Shown: positions 30,339-33,407 of the stretch, in pieces
How the letters are laid out: each line of letters opens with the position of its first letter
Position numbering within the stretch: position 1 is the stretch's first letter
DNA from: Sphingorhabdus sp.
GTDB taxonomy: Bacteria > Pseudomonadota > Alphaproteobacteria > Sphingomonadales > Sphingomonadaceae
Assembly (NCBI RefSeq): GCF_029865925.1
Contig: NZ_JARXAI010000008.1
Span: 1-33,407 of the forward strand
Reading direction: 5' to 3'
Length of the DNA stretch: 33,407 nucleotides
Program-made: the position numbers and the translations under genes
The notes under the pieces: generated by a model
Databases searched by the model: none
What the model was told of the DNA's origin: nothing
Seen by the model: only the letters and a program-made list of their open reading frames with translations

Positions 30339-30368
30339 ATTTTATCCCGCTAAACAGGATTTTGCCAA
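30339..30368 (-). promoter_or_regulatory. Sigma70-type promoter of tRNA-Gly (and probably pabBC)
   Basis: On the minus strand TTGGCA (30368-30363, five of six consensus bases) and TAAAAT (30344-30339, five of six) are separated by 18 bases. Transcription would begin near 30332, about six bases before the mature tRNA 5' end. Because no terminator lies between the tRNA and pabBC, this promoter probably drives both. It starts only 11 bases after the fghA stop codon. Confidence 0.7.
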
Positions 30369-30379
30369 TGCCCAAATTC

Positions 30380-31225
30380 TCAGCCTTTCAAGCGTTCAGC
30401 ATGCCAAGTAAGATGCGCGCCCATGAAGGTCGAGATGAAATAATAGCTGTGGTCATAACCGGGTTGCATGCGGATGGTCGCTGCCTGACCAACGGCGGCG
30501 CACTGCTCTACAAGCAAACGCGTCTTGAGCTGTGCCTCCAAGAAATTGTCGTCGCTGCCTTGGTCAACCAAAAGGTCAGGCAGGCGCGCACCGTCTGCTA
30601 TCAGCGCAACGCTGTCATAAGCGCGCCACTGCGCGCGGTCTTGTCCGATATAGCCACCCAGCGCCTTTTCACCCCAGGGACAGCTCAAAGGCGACACGAT
30701 CGGCGCGAGCGCGGATGTTGAACGGAACCGCCCCGGGTTCCGCAGACTGATAGTCAACGCGCCATGTCCACCCATCGAATGCCCCATGATTGCTTGCCGC
30801 TGCATATCGGCGGGAAAATGCGCTGCGATAAGGGCGGGGAGCTCGGTTTCGATATAATCGCGCATCCGGTAATGCGTATTAAAGGGCGCCTGCGTCGCGT
30901 CGACATAAAATCCTGCGCCAAGGCCAAAGTCATACCCGCCTTCCGCGTCGTCGGGAACGCCTTCACCGCGCGGACTGGTGTCTGGCGCGATGAAGATTAA
31001 GCCCAGTTCAGCGCAGGCGCGGCGAAACTCGCCCTTCTCAGTCACATTGGCGTGGGTGCAGGTCAGGCCCGATAGGAACCACACAATCGGAAGGGTTTCG
31101 CCCTCTGCATGCGGCGGAACATAGACCGAAAAAGTCATGTCGGTACCGGTTGCCTTTGATGCGTGTCGATACACGCCTTGGACGCCACCGAAAGATGTGT
31201 TGGTAGAAAGGGTTTCGATGGTCAT
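30380..31225 (-). CDS. fghA: S-formylglutathione hydrolase
   Basis: The 281-residue serine hydrolase splits S-formylglutathione into formate and glutathione, the second step of glutathione-dependent formaldehyde oxidation. It is an alpha/beta-hydrolase of the esterase D type: nucleophile Ser150 in GHSMGGHGAL, the acid in DQGSDDNFL and the histidine in GYDHSYYF. FLSGLTCTHANVTEKG and APDTSPRG are family-specific. The ATG at 31225 overlaps the stop of the preceding gene (ATGA). An upstream in-frame codon would add 16 residues inside that gene and is not favoured. It closes the operon begun by purU and frmA. Confidence 0.96.
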   Translation of the reverse strand: MTIETLSTNTSFGGVQGVYRHASKATGTDMTFSVYVPPHAEGETLPIVWFLSGLTCTHANVTEKGEFRRACAELGLIFIAPDTSPRGEGVPDDAEGGYDFGLGAGFYVDATQAPFNTHYRMRDYIETELPALIAAHFPADMQRQAIMGHSMGGHGALTISLRNPGRFRSTSALAPIVSPLSCPWGEKALGGYIGQDRAQWRAYDSVALIADGARLPDLLVDQGSDDNFLEAQLKTRLLVEQCAAVGQAATIRMQPGYDHSYYFISTFMGAHLTWHAERLKG

Positions 31226-31728
31226 GCGGGCTCCAATGTCGGGATATTGCTGATCTGCGGCGGGTGCCGCCAAAAGGTTAGTGCGCGCACAAGGTCATCC
31301 GGCGCAAGGCCAAGCGTTGCACTGTTTCGTAATGGGTGACAGTTGATAAACTCTGCCTGCAAAAATGACTCGTCGAGCACAAAACTTACGGCGTCGCCCC
31401 TATCGTTAATTGCTGCCAACGCCGTGACAGACCCGGGCGTGATGCCAAGCAAGCGCTCCATGTCCTCGGCCTTACCAAAGCTGACGCGGCCACAGCCTAT
31501 CGCACTTGGCAGTGCCTTCAAATCAACCCGCGCATCCGCCGGAACAGTTACGAGAAAATAATGTCCCGCTTTGTCCTTGAGGAACAGGTTCTTTGTGTGC
31601 GCGCCGGGAATATTGTCCGTGTGCAGGTTGCTCTCTTCCACCGTAAAGACGGCGGGATGTTCGTAGATTGCATAGCCGATGCCAAGCGCAGTCAAGTCGT
31701 CATAAAGCTGCGTCTCGGCATCGGTCAT
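31222..31728 (-). CDS. ProX/YbaK-type aminoacyl-tRNA deacylase
   Basis: A 168-residue free-standing editing domain related to the insertion domain of prolyl-tRNA synthetase (PrdX/ProX, YbaK/EbsC superfamily). Recognisable blocks are YEHPAVFTVEES, GAHTKNLFLKDK (with the conserved lysine used in catalysis), DLKALPSAIGCGRVSFG, GITPGSVTALAAIND and the C-terminal FINCHPLRNSATLGL. Family members hydrolyse mischarged tRNA, typically alanyl-tRNA-Pro. The start at ATG 31728 (MTDAETQ) is chosen because the upstream extension overlaps the VOC gene. Its place inside a formaldehyde-oxidation operon is unexpected; the operon link is firm because it overlaps fghA by ATGA. Confidence 0.9.
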   Translation of the reverse strand: MTDAETQLYDDLTALGIGYAIYEHPAVFTVEESNLHTDNIPGAHTKNLFLKDKAGHYFLVTVPADARVDLKALPSAIGCGRVSFGKAEDMERLLGITPGSVTALAAINDRGDAVSFVLDESFLQAEFINCHPLRNSATLGLAPDDLVRALTFWRHPPQISNIPTLEPA

Positions 31729-31741
31729 GATTATTTTCGTA

Positions 31742-32122
31742 TCAGTCGGTGACGCGGTGCAAGGCGCACAGCTTATTGCCATCCGGATCACGCAAATAAG
31801 CGAGGTACATTTTCATACCATTGCCTTCGCGGATGCCGGGCGCATCTTCAATCGCTTCACCGCCATTGTCGACACCCGCCTTATGCCATGCATTGGCTTG
31901 TTCAGGAGTCATCGCGAAGCCAATAGTGCAACCATTGCCATGCGTTGCAGGATTGCCATCAATCGGCGGCGTCACAAGGAACATCGATCCATTGAGCATG
32001 TAGATTAAACGGCCCTTAGGATCCTGCATGCCAGGCTTACCGCCCATGGTGGCAAAGGTTGCGTCGTAGAATTTCTTTGAACGGGCAATATCATTGCTGC
32101 CGACCATCATATGACTATACAT
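31742..32122 (-). CDS. VOC-family (glyoxalase/bleomycin-resistance fold) protein
   Basis: The 126-residue protein has the two beta-alpha-beta-beta-beta units of the vicinal oxygen chelate fold. MYSHMMVGSNDIARSKKFYDATF is spread over the first 23 residues and contains a likely metal-ligand histidine at residue 4; YLAYLRDPDGNKLCAL is the C-terminal strand block. AGGGAGAAG precedes the ATG. Members include glyoxalase I and many uncharacterised proteins. Its position 17 bases behind frmA suggests a substrate linked to glutathione or a reactive aldehyde, but the reaction cannot be assigned. Confidence 0.88.
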   Translation of the reverse strand: MYSHMMVGSNDIARSKKFYDATFATMGGKPGMQDPKGRLIYMLNGSMFLVTPPIDGNPATHGNGCTIGFAMTPEQANAWHKAGVDNGGEAIEDAPGIREGNGMKMYLAYLRDPDGNKLCALHRVTD

Positions 32123-32139
32123 TATTACTTCTCCCTATT

Positions 32140-33252
32140 TTAAAACACCACGACACTGCGGATGCTTTCACCCGCATGCATCAATTCAAATGCCTTGTTG
32201 ATGTCCTCAAGCCCCATGACATGCGTAATCATCGGGTCGATTTCGATCTTGCCGGTCATATACATGTCGACGATCTTGGGAACGTCGGTGCGGCCCTTGG
32301 CCCCGCCAAAGGCGGTGCCGCGCCAGTTGCGGCCGGTCACGAGTTGGAATGGACGGGTGGCAATTTCCTTGCCCGCTTCGGCCACACCAATGATGATGCT
32401 GGTGCCCCAGCCACGATGGCATGCCTCAAGCGCGGTGCGCATCACTTCGGTGTTGCCGGTGGCATCAAAGGTGTAATCCGCGCCGCCGTCGGTCATCTCG
32501 ACAATCTTTGCGACAACATCTTCACGGCTCATGCCCCTGGAGTTCAGGAACGCGGTCATGCCGAACTTGCGGCCCCATTCTTCGCGGACAGGATTAATAT
32601 CAACGCCGATAATCATGCCAGCGCCAGCAAGCCGTGCGCCCTGAATGACGTTCAGTCCAATGCCGCCAAGGCCAAAGACAACGACATTGTCGCCGACTTG
32701 CACCTTTGCCGTGTTCACCACTGCGCCAACGCCAGTGGTCACGCCGCAACCGATATAGCAGCTTGACTGGAACGGTGCGTCTTCACGGATTTTGGCCACG
32801 GCGATTTCCGGAAGCACAGTGAAGTTCGAAAATGTCGAGCAGCCCATATAATGGAATATAGGCTGGCCCTTATAGCTGAAGCGCGTTGTGCCGTCGGGCA
32901 TCAACCCCTTGCCCTGTGTCGCACGAATGGCGGTGCACAGGTTGGTCTTGCCGGACAGGCAGGACTTACACTGGCGGCACTCCGGCGTGTACAATGGAAT
33001 AACATGATCGCCAGGCTTTACGCTGGTCACGCCTGCGCCGACTTCGCGCACAATCCCTGCGCCTTCATGGCCAAGCACGCTCGGGAAGATCCCCTCGCTG
33101 TCAAAGCCATCGAGTGTATAAGCATCTGTATGGCAAATGCCGGTCGCCATAATCTCCACCAAGACTTCGCCAGCCTTGGGACCTTCAAGGTCAAGCTCGA
33201 CAATCTCAAGTGGCTTCTTCGCTTCAAAGGCAACAGCTGCGCGCGTCTTCAT
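32140..33252 (-). CDS. frmA: S-(hydroxymethyl)glutathione dehydrogenase / class III alcohol dehydrogenase
   Basis: A 370-residue zinc-dependent dehydrogenase that oxidises the spontaneous adduct of formaldehyde and glutathione to S-formylglutathione using NAD. Catalytic zinc ligands are Cys40 and His62 ([18 protein letters not shown]) with a third cysteine near 170 in YIGCGVTTG. Four cysteines (92, 95, 98, 106) bind structural zinc. GLGGIGLN is the NAD-binding turn, and [11 protein letters not shown] is specific for class III. TAGGAGAC precedes the ATG. The adjacent fghA and purU confirm a formaldehyde/formate role. It may also reduce S-nitrosoglutathione, as class III enzymes do. Confidence 0.97.
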   Translation of the reverse strand: MKTRAAVAFEAKKPLEIVELDLEGPKAGEVLVEIMATGICHTDAYTLDGFDSEGIFPSVLGHEGAGIVREVGAGVTSVKPGDHVIPLYTPECRQCKSCLSGKTNLCTAIRATQGKGLMPDGTTRFSYKGQPIFHYMGCSTFSNFTVLPEIAVAKIREDAPFQSSCYIGCGVTTGVGAVVNTAKVQVGDNVVVFGLGGIGLNVIQGARLAGAGMIIGVDINPVREEWGRKFGMTAFLNSRGMSREDVVAKIVEMTDGGADYTFDATGNTEVMRTALEACHRGWGTSIIIGVAEAGKEIATRPFQLVTGRNWRGTAFGGAKGRTDVPKIVDMYMTGKIEIDPMITHVMGLEDINKAFELMHAGESIRSVVVF

Positions 33253-33303
33253 GGTAATCGGGTCTCCTAAACTTAACCAAATCGTTGGGCTGGTTGCGCC
33301 CTT

Positions 33304-33407
33304 TTATTTGAACACAATCGTGCGGTTGCCATTCAGCATCACGCGGTGCTCCAGATGCAGCTTGACCGCCCGCGACAGAACCCGGCTTTCGGTCTCCTGT
33401 CCCTGCG
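33304..33407 (-). CDS. purU: Formyltetrahydrofolate deformylase, C-terminal end (gene continues beyond window)
   Basis: The last 33 residues of a protein entering from the right edge read ESRVLSRAVKLHLEHRVMLNGNRTIVFK before the TAA stop. This matches the C-terminus of PurU, which hydrolyses 10-formyltetrahydrofolate to formate and tetrahydrofolate; the closing RV-x-NGNRTIVF is distinctive. The frame was read directly from the sequence because the fragment is short. It precedes frmA by 51 bases on the same strand, so the operon joins two sources of formate. The call depends on a short segment, but context agrees. Confidence 0.82.
   Translation of the reverse strand, partial: QGQETESRVLSRAVKLHLEHRVMLNGNRTIVFK

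Noticed and set aside
32059-32766. Plus-strand frame of 235 codons opposite frmA
   Set aside because: His/Ala-rich shadow of a strongly conserved dehydrogenase gene; no ribosome-binding site and no recognisable domain.

Overview
The window is a dense stretch of alphaproteobacterial chromosome, most probably from a sphingomonad (order Sphingomonadales). That rests on gene neighbourhoods (leuS-lptE-holA; ftsK-lolA-xth; sdhB-thioesterase-zapE-mdh; mdh-sucD-sucA-sucB-lpd), on protein flavour, and on a short GC-rich palindromic element of the kind I associate with sphingomonad genomes. Genus is not claimed. There are about 30 protein genes (two cut by the window edges), one tRNA gene, one clear intrinsic terminator, one REP-like palindromic element and a few candidate regulatory RNAs. 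I see no prophage, transposase, CRISPR array, toxin-antitoxin pair, defence island or other clear sign of recent transfer. This is ordinary core genome; the points of interest are in gene arrangement and non-coding structure.

Layout. Plus strand 1-5362: the 3' end of leuS, then lptE and holA joined by ATGA overlaps, then msrB behind a structured leader, then a class A penicillin-binding protein. Minus strand 10548-5387: ftsK-lolA, a strong terminator, then xth-ribA joined by a TTGA overlap. Plus strand: an FAD monooxygenase of the UbiH type. Minus strand: an OmpA-family glycine-zipper lipoprotein, with a plausible sigma70 promoter. Plus strand 12763-26247: a CNNM/CBS (HlyC/CorC) membrane protein, then a central-carbon run of sdhB, hotdog thioesterase, zapE, M20 peptidase, mdh, sucD, REP-like element, sucA, sucB, lpdA and a TRIC-type membrane protein. 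Minus strand 33407-26248: purU (partial), class III alcohol dehydrogenase, VOC protein, ProX/YbaK-type tRNA deacylase and S-formylglutathione hydrolase; then a promoter, tRNA-Gly(CCC), fused pabB-pabC, an aspartate-type aminotransferase, a small membrane protein and an exported MsrA.

Functions. Much of the TCA cycle from 2-oxoglutarate is clustered (SucA, SucB and Lpd for the 2-oxoglutarate dehydrogenase complex, SucD, SdhB, Mdh), but sucC and sdhCDA are absent from their usual places. The last operon encodes glutathione-dependent formaldehyde oxidation (FrmA then FghA) plus formyl-tetrahydrofolate hydrolysis (PurU). These are one-carbon functions, and the next transcription unit makes the p-aminobenzoate moiety of folate. 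Envelope functions (LptE, LolA, PBP, OmpA-like) and protein repair (MsrA, MsrB) account for most of the rest.
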